DNA of 38,299 nucleotides, taken from GWF2-43-63 sp035390965. GTDB taxonomy: Bacteria; Bacteroidota; Bacteroidia; Bacteroidales; DTU049. The stretch spans positions 1 to 38,299 of the forward strand of contig DAOPKE010000016.1 in the NCBI GenBank assembly GCA_035390965.1. The letters run 5' to 3'. The position numbers and the translations under genes are program-made. This document shows positions 25,000 through 33,020 of the stretch, one piece after another. The notes under the pieces were generated by a model. It was given only the letters and a program-made list of their open reading frames with translations. It searched no databases and was not told the DNA's origin. Every line of letters begins with the position of its first letter. Within the stretch, counting starts at the first letter, position 1.

Positions 25000-25656
25000 A
25001 TGTCGGATTTATTACAGGAATACAAAGACTATTACCGTGTTCGGGCCGACCGTTACGCGGAAAACAACAATTACAAAAACAGCTACGAAGCTGAGAAAAA
25101 TCTGAGTGAAGCCATACAGGGATGCAATATTTTAGACGAATTCAAAGATCGGCTTGGCAATCTCAATCACCTTTGTGCCATTGCACTCACCAAGGACAAA
25201 AATCTGATGGAAAAAGCCATTTGTGAGGAACTGAATGAACCCATACGGGGCAACATTCCTGAAAGAATTCTTGCAAAAGCTGATCAATACACCGAAGTCT
25301 TTGATCTGATAAACATGGTCAACGAAGAGAATACACGCGGCATGCGCGAAATATCGCTCGACGAAGCCAACCGTATTTTTCATCATTGCTGGATGTTGCT
25401 TGATCGCATTGAAACCTACTCTGAGGTATTGGTGCCTCCCGCTTATCAGGCCGACATGAAAAGCAACGCAGAATATTACAGGAAAAGGATTCTTGAAATT
25501 ATTAAAGACACCGAGCAACAGATGCAAATGCTCGATCCCGCATGGAAACATAATCCCGACATCATAAAAGAATACCGGCACCGAAGGCTGCTGCCCTATC
25601 GGGATGAGCATATTGATGAACAACTTTCGAAATATAAAACCATCGCTAACATTTAA
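25000..25656 (+). CDS. Unrecognised soluble helical protein, first gene of a two-gene cassette
   Basis: I do not recognise this 218-aa protein. It has no signal peptide or membrane segment and is predicted by eye to be almost entirely alpha-helical and highly charged. Landmarks are LLQEYKDYYRVRADRYAENN at the start, HHCWMLLDRIETYSEVLVPP in the middle and YRHRRLLPYRDEHIDEQLSK near the C-terminus. No nuclease, ATPase, toxin or DNA-binding motif is evident. The next gene starts 11 nt after its stop on the same strand. A near-consensus -7 box (TATATTTA, 24973-24980) lies 20 nt before the ATG. Gene reality is supported by length, the promoter-like element and tight spacing. Confidence 0.75.
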   Translation: MSDLLQEYKDYYRVRADRYAENNNYKNSYEAEKNLSEAIQGCNILDEFKDRLGNLNHLCAIALTKDKNLMEKAICEELNEPIRGNIPERILAKADQYTEVFDLINMVNEENTRGMREISLDEANRIFHHCWMLLDRIETYSEVLVPPAYQADMKSNAEYYRKRILEIIKDTEQQMQMLDPAWKHNPDIIKEYRHRRLLPYRDEHIDEQLSKYKTIANI

Positions 25657-25667
25657 TACAAGCCGCT

Positions 25668-27101
25668 ATGCCACTGGATCCTATGATGACCGATGCCCTG
25701 CTGGGCGCATTTAAAAACATGGTACAGGAATGCCGCGACAAAAATATGAGCGGTGAACATTTCGACCGGATGTGTGAACTGTACAATCATCTCGAAGAGC
25801 TTACACAAACACACGACGATGTAATTGCATTCAACATGCAGGTGATGAAAGAAGATATTTATGTAAAAATAAGCGATTGCTACAGCCGCCTTCTGAGTGC
25901 TCAGGCACAGGAAGAACAAAAAAACATTGGCTACGACGACTCCGCTTTACTGAAACAAAATCTGAATGCATTGCGCGATGCCATCCGGCGCATCGAAGAT
26001 GAAAAAGAGAGAGTGCTTGCCGAAGCCAGGAACTATGATCCACACAAAGCTATGAACGATACACTCGACTTTGCCTACCGCAACGAAGGGAAAAAAGGTG
26101 GTCTTGTAAAAGGCGTTGTTGACAATTCCGGAGGTCTTGATCTGATAAAAAGTGAAAGCAAAAAAATGCTTGATTCAGAACTGAAAGAACGGCCGAATGC
26201 TTATAACAGCGATGTTGAAATCGACACTCTTTTCAAAACAGAACTATATACAAAACCCATTGAAGACCTAATAAAACTGGGTGAAGAGCCCGGAATGACC
26301 TACCCACGATATCTGCGGATTCAGATAGAAAATGGTCTCGACAAAGCCATGGAAGGGAGCGCAGCCACCAGAGAAGGACTGGTGTTTCTGCTCGGAATGA
26401 CCGAGGCATTACCTGCAAGTCCACATCACATTGAATGCGAAAAACAAAAATTAGAATTGTTTGATCGATTGGCTTCGGAATCAAAAATACATGTACCCAA
26501 CAGCGATGAGCTTGGTTTTGGCATACGCAGAATTAATCATCACATTGAACCATTGAAAATTGAATGGACTGAAATCAAAAGCAGATGGGAAGACCTGATT
26601 TACGATTTATACATCTGGAGTCTTTCGTATTGTCCCTTTGCACCACAGATTCAGCCCTGGTCGCTTTCCGAAAATCCACGCGAAGCCGTTATCAGAACAC
26701 AAAAAACACAGCCCGGCCTGCTTAAACAACATGAAAAACTGTTTCAAAAATATTTTGGTCTTGAATTCTTTGATATTTTCAAACATCCGACATTTGAATG
26801 GGAAGTCCGTTACAAGTATTTAAGCAGCTCACAGGAATTTCTGGAATTTCTGATTGAAAAAATATATCCTGTCTGTATTCCACTTCAGGACATGCCTTCT
26901 GAATTAATTCCACTGCGCTCGGCGATGTTCAAAGACAACAAGGAAATGAATCCGGATCTTGACAAAACCATATTGCCGATGGTGGAATATTATAATTCTG
27001 TTTTCGGTCAAGGCCGCTGGCAATCGAAATATCAGATGCCTGAAAAATCAAAATCAACTGCTGCGGTTTGGAACTGGCAGATGTTTAAATATAAAAATTA
27101 A
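25668..27101 (+). CDS. Unrecognised large helical protein, second gene of the cassette
   Basis: This 477-aa protein is also unknown to me. It lacks a signal peptide and long hydrophobic stretches, so it is probably cytoplasmic. Residues about 85-125 look like a coiled coil (LNALRDAIRRIEDEKERVLA). A central Gly/Lys segment (EGKKGGLVKGVVDNSGG) may be a flexible loop. The C-terminal third is rich in aromatics (IYDLYIWSLSYCPFAPQIQPW, given as landmark WSLSYCPFAPQIQPW) and ends WNWQMFKYKN. No catalytic motif is obvious. Both proteins begin with similar helical, acidic segments, so they may form a complex. No related gene is visible elsewhere in the window. Confidence 0.75.
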   Translation: MPLDPMMTDALLGAFKNMVQECRDKNMSGEHFDRMCELYNHLEELTQTHDDVIAFNMQVMKEDIYVKISDCYSRLLSAQAQEEQKNIGYDDSALLKQNLNALRDAIRRIEDEKERVLAEARNYDPHKAMNDTLDFAYRNEGKKGGLVKGVVDNSGGLDLIKSESKKMLDSELKERPNAYNSDVEIDTLFKTELYTKPIEDLIKLGEEPGMTYPRYLRIQIENGLDKAMEGSAATREGLVFLLGMTEALPASPHHIECEKQKLELFDRLASESKIHVPNSDELGFGIRRINHHIEPLKIEWTEIKSRWEDLIYDLYIWSLSYCPFAPQIQPWSLSENPREAVIRTQKTQPGLLKQHEKLFQKYFGLEFFDIFKHPTFEWEVRYKYLSSSQEFLEFLIEKIYPVCIPLQDMPSELIPLRSAMFKDNKEMNPDLDKTILPMVEYYNSVFGQGRWQSKYQMPEKSKSTAAVWNWQMFKYKN

Positions 27102-27192
27102 GATTTTTTTGGTTTGACTGCTGAAGCGCCACTGGCTCCTTTTGTTCTGACAGACTAAGCTGTCGGCGATAATAAATATTCCGGACATTAAC

Positions 27193-27334
27193 CTTGATCT
27201 TGACCTCGACCTTATCTCCCTGAATCATGAACAGCGAACAAGGAATTTCGAAGTAAGAAGTGAAGTCTTAAGTCAAGGATTCTTAGAAGTTCTCACTTCC
27301 TTGTTCCTTGTTCAGAGTTCTTGATCTTGACCTC
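27193..27334. repeat. Repeat cluster: 15-bp direct repeats around an inverted repeat
   Basis: CTTGATCTTGACCTC occurs at 27193-27207 and 27320-27334. Between them GAACAAGGAA (27236-27245) faces TTCCTTGTTC (27297-27306 and 27304-27313). The 20-nt string at 27295-27314 is the exact reverse complement of 18907-18926 in the 54-bp array. The rest of 27102-27355 holds no gene. Confidence 0.8.
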
Positions 27335-27355
27335 TACACATCTATAGCTCTGCAA

Positions 27356-27919
27356 TCATTTCAGCACCTCAATGTGCTCCAGAAAAATTTTCAGACCAAT
27401 TCCAATCAAAATCAAACCACCGATTATCTGAATTTTCGGACCTAAAAACCCAGCAGCTTTTTTCCCGATAAACATTCCAATCATGGCTGTAACACCTGTA
27501 AACAGACCAATAACAGGTGCTGCGATCCAAATATTTATATTGGTAAAAGCCAATGGAATACCAACAGCAAATGCATCGATGCTTGTTGCAAATGCGAGTG
27601 TAAAAATTAATTTCATGTTATTGATATCCATCGGATCTTTTTCATCATTTCCAAAGGATTCAAGAATCATTTTACCGCCAACAATGGTTAACAGAACCAG
27701 CGCCACCCAATGATCGACCGGGGCTATAAATTGTTCGAGAGAAACACCTCCCAGCCAGCCCAACGCAGGCATTACTCCTTGAAACACAGCCATAATAAAT
27801 GCAATACGAAGGGCCTGTTTAAAGCGGATTCTGCGGTCATTTATTCCAATGGAAATGCTGATTGCCAGCGTGTCGAAGCACAATCCAATACTTAAAATAA
27901 TCAACCAGATACAATTCAT
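27356..27919 (-). CDS. mntP: Manganese efflux pump MntP
   Basis: MntP exports Mn2+ across the inner membrane. The 187-aa protein has six hydrophobic segments in two repeats, each with the conserved acidic motif: CFDTLAISISIG (Asp16) and SIDAFAVGIP (Asp115). Length and motifs match the family (formerly DUF204/YebN). A -7 box (27924-27931) ends 4 nt before the ATG, so the transcript may be almost leaderless. The upstream gap is only 74 nt, leaving no room for the manganese riboswitch that controls mntP in other bacteria. Confidence 0.95.
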   Translation of the reverse strand: MNCIWLIILSIGLCFDTLAISISIGINDRRIRFKQALRIAFIMAVFQGVMPALGWLGGVSLEQFIAPVDHWVALVLLTIVGGKMILESFGNDEKDPMDINNMKLIFTLAFATSIDAFAVGIPLAFTNINIWIAAPVIGLFTGVTAMIGMFIGKKAAGFLGPKIQIIGGLILIGIGLKIFLEHIEVLK

Positions 27920-27923
27920 ACTT

Positions 27924-27940
27924 CAAAATTACTATTTTTG
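27924..27940. promoter_or_regulatory. Back-to-back -7 boxes for mntP and the divergent secreted protein
   Basis: TAATTTTG on the minus strand (27924-27931, for mntP) and TATTTTTG on the plus strand (27933-27940, for the gene at 27994) point away from each other, one nucleotide apart. No convincing -33 TTG is seen for either. Confidence 0.45.
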
Positions 27941-27993
27941 AGCTTGCTTTAAACATATGCACCAGATGTCAATCTAACACAAAAAATCGCAAC

Positions 27994-29856
27994 ATGAAAA
28001 AATTGTTTTTTGTTTTCTTTGCATTATCCGCATTCGGATTAACCGCTCAGAATTTTTCCATCACAAACTATACAACGTCCAACAGCCCGATTGGAAGTAA
28101 TAGCATTACAGCTCTGAAAGGAGACTCGAATGGAAATATGTGGATAGGATCATCCGACAACGGGTTAACGGTTTTATCGAGCAGCACAGGGACCATTCTC
28201 ACAACCACTGACGGACTTGTCGGGAACAATGTAAAAGATATTGATATTGACGGACTGGGAAATGTGTGGATTGCCACCACCGCCGGACTCTCGAAATACA
28301 ATGGCAGCACATTTACAAATTATACTACAGCACAAGGATTGCCAAGCAACGATCTTCGATGTGTATTTGTTGATGCAAGCAACAATGTATGGATTGGCAC
28401 TTCGGCAGGAGTATGCAAATACGATGGATCGTTTACTACTTACACAACCACCGACGGGTTGATTCACAACACTGTTCTTGCCATTACGCAGGATTTATCG
28501 GGCAATATGTGGTTCGGTACTGCTGAAGGCGTTAATAAACTTGCAGGAACCATCTGGACAGACCACACGTTCCTCAATGGTGTCAACGCCAACGGAGATC
28601 AGGTGCAATCTGCAACCACCGATGCCGACGGAAACATTTGGGTAGGATCACTCCCGAGTATGGGACTTGGTGGCGGATTATACAAATGGGATGGTACTTC
28701 ATGGACTACTTACACAACCACCAATGGACTGGCCCACAACGATGTTCGTGGAATCGCATCAGATCCCATGAGCCGTATATGGATTGCAACCAATGGTAAC
28801 GGAACCAGTCATTTCCGCAACGCAACATTTACAACATACGGAACCAGCACCGGGATAATCTCCACTTCTCAAACCTGCTCCGAAGTTGATTATAACGGCT
28901 TTGTCTGGATTGGAACCAATGCGGGCATTTCAAGAATTTCAACGCTCGTTATTCAAACCAGCATCACTACCAATGCCCATTGCGGCAACGATGACGGATC
29001 GCTGACAATCAATGTTGGAACCATCAACGGTCCGGTTTATTTTACCTATGACAATGGAGTAACAATAACAACCAACAACACATTAAACAATCTCACCGCT
29101 GGCGTTTATCAGGTTCAGCTCACCGATAGTTCAATTTTTGCATCAATGGCTATTGAAATATTTAGCAGTACTCAAGCCATGGACGCCATCACCGAAACAA
29201 CCTACAATCTATGTGACGGTGACTCAATGCTACCTGGTGTCGATCCCGCTTTTACCAATTGCCTCTGGGATCCTGCAGCAGTAGTTTCTGATGCCAACAT
29301 CCCAAATCCGCTGATTTCTCCCACTACCAACATGTGGGTTTCTCTCACCTACACTGATACCAACGGATGTGTAGGCGAAGATTCAATTCAGTTTTTTATT
29401 ATGCCCGTTCCCACCGTCTTTGTAAACATCACGAATGACTCTGTATTTACTTCTCCGCTTATATTCAACAACTATCAGTGGTTTTTATATGGCGACACCA
29501 TTCCGGGCGCAACAGGACAAAGTTATACTGCCACTCAACCCGGCGTTTACATGCTTTGCGCAAACAACACCGGACAATGTGTTGGATGTTCTGATCCCAT
29601 CAATTTTCAAAACGCTGGTTTTGACGAAAACAATGATTGGGCAAAAATCTTCGCAAACGACGGAATCCTACACTGGATGCTGCCTTCAGAAGGATGCATG
29701 ATCAGTATTTATACACCGGATGGCCGTCTTTTACAACAATTTATTGCTTCTGATAAAAACGGAACTCTGACATTGAAAAACAATGTGTCCGGCATAATTT
29801 TGATTCAGGTTGAAAATGGCGACAGAAGCGCATGGATAAAAGCGTTTGCAAAATAA
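27994..29856 (+). CDS. Secreted protein with Reg_prop propeller and SprB-like repeats
   Basis: The 620-aa protein has a signal peptide (MKKLFFVFFALSAFGLTAQ). Residues about 30-310 contain seven or so two-component-regulator propeller repeats (GNMWIGSSDNGLTVL, NVWIATTAGLSKYNG), the type usually found in hybrid sensor kinases. Here no kinase or DNA-binding domain follows. Residues about 320-385 resemble an SprB repeat (NAHCGNDDGSLTINV, LTAGVYQVQLTD). The end (ISIYTPDGRLLQQF, VSGIILIQVENGD) resembles a divergent T9SS sorting domain, so surface export is likely. Function unknown. Confidence 0.83.
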   Translation: MKKLFFVFFALSAFGLTAQNFSITNYTTSNSPIGSNSITALKGDSNGNMWIGSSDNGLTVLSSSTGTILTTTDGLVGNNVKDIDIDGLGNVWIATTAGLSKYNGSTFTNYTTAQGLPSNDLRCVFVDASNNVWIGTSAGVCKYDGSFTTYTTTDGLIHNTVLAITQDLSGNMWFGTAEGVNKLAGTIWTDHTFLNGVNANGDQVQSATTDADGNIWVGSLPSMGLGGGLYKWDGTSWTTYTTTNGLAHNDVRGIASDPMSRIWIATNGNGTSHFRNATFTTYGTSTGIISTSQTCSEVDYNGFVWIGTNAGISRISTLVIQTSITTNAHCGNDDGSLTINVGTINGPVYFTYDNGVTITTNNTLNNLTAGVYQVQLTDSSIFASMAIEIFSSTQAMDAITETTYNLCDGDSMLPGVDPAFTNCLWDPAAVVSDANIPNPLISPTTNMWVSLTYTDTNGCVGEDSIQFFIMPVPTVFVNITNDSVFTSPLIFNNYQWFLYGDTIPGATGQSYTATQPGVYMLCANNTGQCVGCSDPINFQNAGFDENNDWAKIFANDGILHWMLPSEGCMISIYTPDGRLLQQFIASDKNGTLTLKNNVSGIILIQVENGDRSAWIKAFAK

Positions 29857-29873
29857 CCCAATATTTATTTTCG

Positions 29874-29906
29874 AAAAAAGGCCCGCAAAACTGCGAGCCT
29901 TTTTTT
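29874..29906. terminator. Bidirectional rho-independent terminator
   Basis: AAAAAAGGC-C-CGC pairs with GCG-A-GCCTTTTTT around the loop AAAACT. A-runs and T-runs on both sides let it serve both the plus-strand secreted protein gene and the convergent TonB receptor gene. Confidence 0.85.
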
Positions 29907-29922
29907 ATTCTGGTTGTATCAA

Positions 29923-32328
29923 TCAGAAATTGGCACGTAGCGACAAAATGAAATTTCGCCCGGGAGCAACAATACCTGAACTGTAAGGCCGGTAGCGCTG
30001 ATCTGAAATATTTTCAAGACCTGCACTTACTGTAAATGTATTATTCATCTGATACATTGCTTTAAAATTAAGCGTGTACCATGCCGGCGAATATGGATTT
30101 CCATTTTCATCCTGAGCATAGATTTCGGTTTTGCCCTTCTCATCCTCAGGCATATTTTCAAACGATACCTCGGCACAATAATTTGCATAAAACTGCAAAT
30201 CGAGTTTTCCATAATGATATGAAAGCCGTGTTACGCCAAAACGAGGAGCAGCATGCCGCGATGGGCTGGTAGTGCCATCATCAAGCTCCTCTACTCCCAC
30301 CTGAAAATTATAGTCTGTTTCAAAACCAAAACCCTTCGGCAATTTGACTTCAATGCCGGCCTGCACTCCGTAAACATTGGCTACGGCTGCATTCTGAATG
30401 GCCTGCACCTGACTGAGTTCACCATCGTACATGATGCTGTCAAGGCCGTTCAACTGAAAATCGCGGCGCACCATGGCATTCTGAAGAAGCGTGTAATAGC
30501 CGCTTGTATAAACTTTCAGAAATTCTCCAAAAACTTTCGATACCCCAATATCTGCATTATAAGCGTATTCGGCCTCAAGACCCGGATTGGGAACTATCAC
30601 GGAACCCGGCTCTGAATCAAACACTTTTCCCATATCATCCACATTGGGGGCGCGAAAAGCAGTAGCAACATTTGCCGTAACAACCCACTTGTCGAATGGC
30701 CGCAAAACAAAGCCCAGACTTCCTGTAAGTGCACCTTTACTGAGTTCGGCACGTGTATATGGAAACGGATAGAATGTGGTATCGAAAACGGCCTCAAGAT
30801 CATAAGCACTGTATCTGAGCCCACCCTGCACCATGAACTTTTCGGAAACCTTGTGCTGGTAAGTCAGATATACACCATACGAAGACCAGTCTGATTGCGG
30901 ATAACGGGTGGGGCCATCCTGAACAGAATTGGTTACAATGTTTTCATCAACGCCAATGGAAGTCACCTTATTCCACACATATTCAGCACCATAATACAAC
31001 GTGTATTTTTTACCAATGCTTTTATTGAAATCAAGATTGACAGAATACGCATCCACTTTTTCGATGCGCGTTTCACGATCCGCTTTATTAATGTCGCGGC
31101 TAATGCGGCTTTCTTCAAAATATTGCTGAGCCAAACGCAGAGACATCTGATCGAACAACCTTGTTTTTTTATTGTGGGCAACACTAAGGTTATTCATCAT
31201 CCATTTCTGCGGACCATAAAACCATTCGGCATAACGCGGCAAACCATTCTTGTAACGTATAAGCCGGTCGTAGCGCGAATATTCAGATGTCTCGGAATAA
31301 TGAAAACCATATTGAACATCCCATTTTTCATTGGGCGAAAAACGGATTTTCTGCATTATATTCATTTGTGTAAAACCAGTCGGAGTCTGCACGCGGGGAT
31401 CATTGTTGGTCATAATTCGATCCACACTATCCTGACGCTGAACATAATAAGGTTGCAGATATTCATCAGGGCCGTTGCTTCCCATCTTCAGATCTCCATA
31501 ATCAAAAGTACTGATGCTGGTGAGCATCGCCCATTTTTTCCAGCCGACATTCACATCAAAATGGCCGGTTTTTTCATTATTGGCCGAAGAATAGCGCGTC
31601 ACGGCCTTGCCAGTGATGTAGGGCTGATCGGTCATCGAAAGCTTTGGCGTCAGCGTTTGAAAACTCATCACGCCGCCAATGGCATCACTGCCGTAAATAA
31701 CCGAACCAGGTCCGAAAAAAACCTCGGTGTTTTCAACTGCAAACGGATCGAGCGAGATCACATTCTGAATATTGCCCGCACGGAAGATGGCCGTATTCAT
31801 GCGGACTCCATCGACAGTGTACAACAGCCGGTTGGTTGCAAAGCCGCGTATCATGGGGCTTCCGCCGCCCTGCTGACTTTTCTGAATAAACACTTTGCCC
31901 GAAGATCCCAACAAATCGGCCGCTGTCTGCGGATTCTGCAAAGCAATGGATTTGGACGATATAGAAATGATAGAAGACGGAACACCGGATGAAACCTGAT
32001 TCCATCGGGTAGCAGATACAACAACACCATCGATGTTGATGCCCGTTTGTGTCATCATAACAATAAAACCAGAGGCCTCAATCTGAGCATAGCTAAGCGT
32101 TTCAGTTTTATATCCGAGAATACGGATTTCAATTTTCTCCACTCCTTTAAACGCACGGATATCGGCCTGTCCTTCTGGATTTGTAACAGCAAATGCATGC
32201 GGCTGTGCGCTTGTGAGCGTTACCAGGTCGAGCGGAGAACCTGTCTGGCGGTCTTTGACTGTGACCACCTGCGCCTGCAGGCATGAGAAAAGCACAATGC
32301 CTGCAAAAAACAATACAATTTTTTTCAT
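29923..32328 (-). CDS. TonB-dependent outer-membrane receptor (heme/hemoglobin-receptor-like)
   Basis: The 801-aa protein has a signal peptide (MKKIVLFFAGIVLFSCLQAQ), a CarboxypepD_reg-like domain (about 20-95), a plug domain (about 105-230; GGGSPMIRGFATNRLLYTVD, GPGSVIYGSDAIGG) and a beta-barrel ending in Phe (FILSLRANF). FRAP and NPGL boxes separated by about 20 residues match the FRAP/NPDL region of heme and hemoglobin receptors. The histidine usually found between those boxes is absent (NVDDMGKVFDSEPGSVIVP), so heme is only one possibility. Transport needs the TonB-ExbBD motor, which is not encoded here. A small gene lies 74 nt upstream on the same strand, likely in the same operon. Confidence 0.88.
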   Translation of the reverse strand: MKKIVLFFAGIVLFSCLQAQVVTVKDRQTGSPLDLVTLTSAQPHAFAVTNPEGQADIRAFKGVEKIEIRILGYKTETLSYAQIEASGFIVMMTQTGINIDGVVVSATRWNQVSSGVPSSIISISSKSIALQNPQTAADLLGSSGKVFIQKSQQGGGSPMIRGFATNRLLYTVDGVRMNTAIFRAGNIQNVISLDPFAVENTEVFFGPGSVIYGSDAIGGVMSFQTLTPKLSMTDQPYITGKAVTRYSSANNEKTGHFDVNVGWKKWAMLTSISTFDYGDLKMGSNGPDEYLQPYYVQRQDSVDRIMTNNDPRVQTPTGFTQMNIMQKIRFSPNEKWDVQYGFHYSETSEYSRYDRLIRYKNGLPRYAEWFYGPQKWMMNNLSVAHNKKTRLFDQMSLRLAQQYFEESRISRDINKADRETRIEKVDAYSVNLDFNKSIGKKYTLYYGAEYVWNKVTSIGVDENIVTNSVQDGPTRYPQSDWSSYGVYLTYQHKVSEKFMVQGGLRYSAYDLEAVFDTTFYPFPYTRAELSKGALTGSLGFVLRPFDKWVVTANVATAFRAPNVDDMGKVFDSEPGSVIVPNPGLEAEYAYNADIGVSKVFGEFLKVYTSGYYTLLQNAMVRRDFQLNGLDSIMYDGELSQVQAIQNAAVANVYGVQAGIEVKLPKGFGFETDYNFQVGVEELDDGTTSPSRHAAPRFGVTRLSYHYGKLDLQFYANYCAEVSFENMPEDEKGKTEIYAQDENGNPYSPAWYTLNFKAMYQMNNTFTVSAGLENISDQRYRPYSSGIVAPGRNFILSLRANF

Positions 32329-32402
32329 TATTCTTTCTGATTTGATTAATAAGGAAATTGTTCCGAAGTAAAAAAACCCCGGACAAAATGAGATAATATA
32401 AA

Positions 32403-32933
32403 TCAGATCAGACGTGGCGGCGGGCTGATTACATCACTTTTTTCGCAATTGTAAATAAAACCGGGATTAATAAAAATAATGTCGGAAGAATTGTTTACAA
32501 CGGAAAATTTTTCTATTGTCGCCGGAATAAAAGTAAATATGGTTGTAAACTGATGCAACAAGACAGCCAGCGGGCTTTGATCGTTATCCCTTGCAGATTT
32601 TTCAAACTGCGCAATAAGAAATTTTTCATTCGAATCGCGGTAAGCAAAAAGAAAAACACTATCTGAAGAAATTTCAACATCTTTTACATCGTAAAACTCA
32701 CCATGTAGAATAATTTCATCATCCTTATCGGGTACACGGAAAAACGGTAATCCATGCGAAAAGTCGCTTTTTGAAAAAGCAATCACATCAGCTTCGGATG
32801 CAGCCATTTCGCGCAATGCAGCTTTGGCAAGACTGCGCACGTGCAGGCGATACGCCTTAAAAAGCAAGAACTGCCCACCTGCAACAGAAAGCAGAAAAAC
32901 AACAAGAACAGATAAAGCGAATACTTTTTTCAC
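32403..32933 (-). CDS. Small exported or membrane-anchored protein upstream of the TonB receptor
   Basis: I do not recognise a family. From GTG 32933 the 176-aa product has an N-terminal hydrophobic segment (KKVFALSVLVVFLLSVAGG), which may be a signal peptide or anchor. The rest is soluble, with an odd C-terminus rich in proline (SPPPRLI). A longer frame from GTG 32966 would overlap the -7 box at 32949-32956, so I prefer 32933. Position directly upstream of the TonB receptor suggests a co-transcribed accessory protein, by inference. Confidence 0.68.
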   Translation of the reverse strand: MKKVFALSVLVVFLLSVAGGQFLLFKAYRLHVRSLAKAALREMAASEADVIAFSKSDFSHGLPFFRVPDKDDEIILHGEFYDVKDVEISSDSVFLFAYRDSNEKFLIAQFEKSARDNDQSPLAVLLHQFTTIFTFIPATIEKFSVVNNSSDIIFINPGFIYNCEKSDVISPPPRLI

Positions 32934-32948
32934 GATGTAATGTGAAAA

Positions 32949-32956
32949 CAAAAGTA
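32949..32956 (-). promoter_or_regulatory. -7 promoter box (TACTTTTG) of the TonB receptor operon
   Basis: The minus strand reads TACTTTTG, 15 nt upstream of the GTG start. It supports the shorter start for the small exported protein. Confidence 0.55.
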
Positions 32957-32976
32957 AAAAAAACACGGATTATTAT

Positions 32977-33009
32977 AAAAAAAGAGACTGGAAAACCAGT
33001 CTCTTTTTT
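32977..33009 (-). terminator. Rho-independent terminator after nhaD
   Basis: AAAAAAAGAGACTGG and CCAGTCTCTTTTTT form a long perfect stem with a 4-nt loop, followed on the minus strand by a T-run. It lies just beyond the nhaD stop and insulates the TonB operon. Confidence 0.9.
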
Positions 33010-33020
33010 AACAATGCATT

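Noticed and set aside
25000..27101. A toxin-antitoxin or phage-defence label for the unknown gene pair
   Set aside because: No nuclease, NTPase, DNA-binding or toxin motif is visible, so the label would be a guess.
27920..27993. Manganese-sensing yybP-ykoY riboswitch upstream of mntP
   Set aside because: Only 74 nt separate mntP from the divergent gene, and a -7 box lies 4 nt before the mntP ATG, leaving almost no leader.
30895..31992. A 365-codon open frame on the plus strand
   Set aside because: It is antisense to the TonB-dependent receptor gene, which has clear domains.
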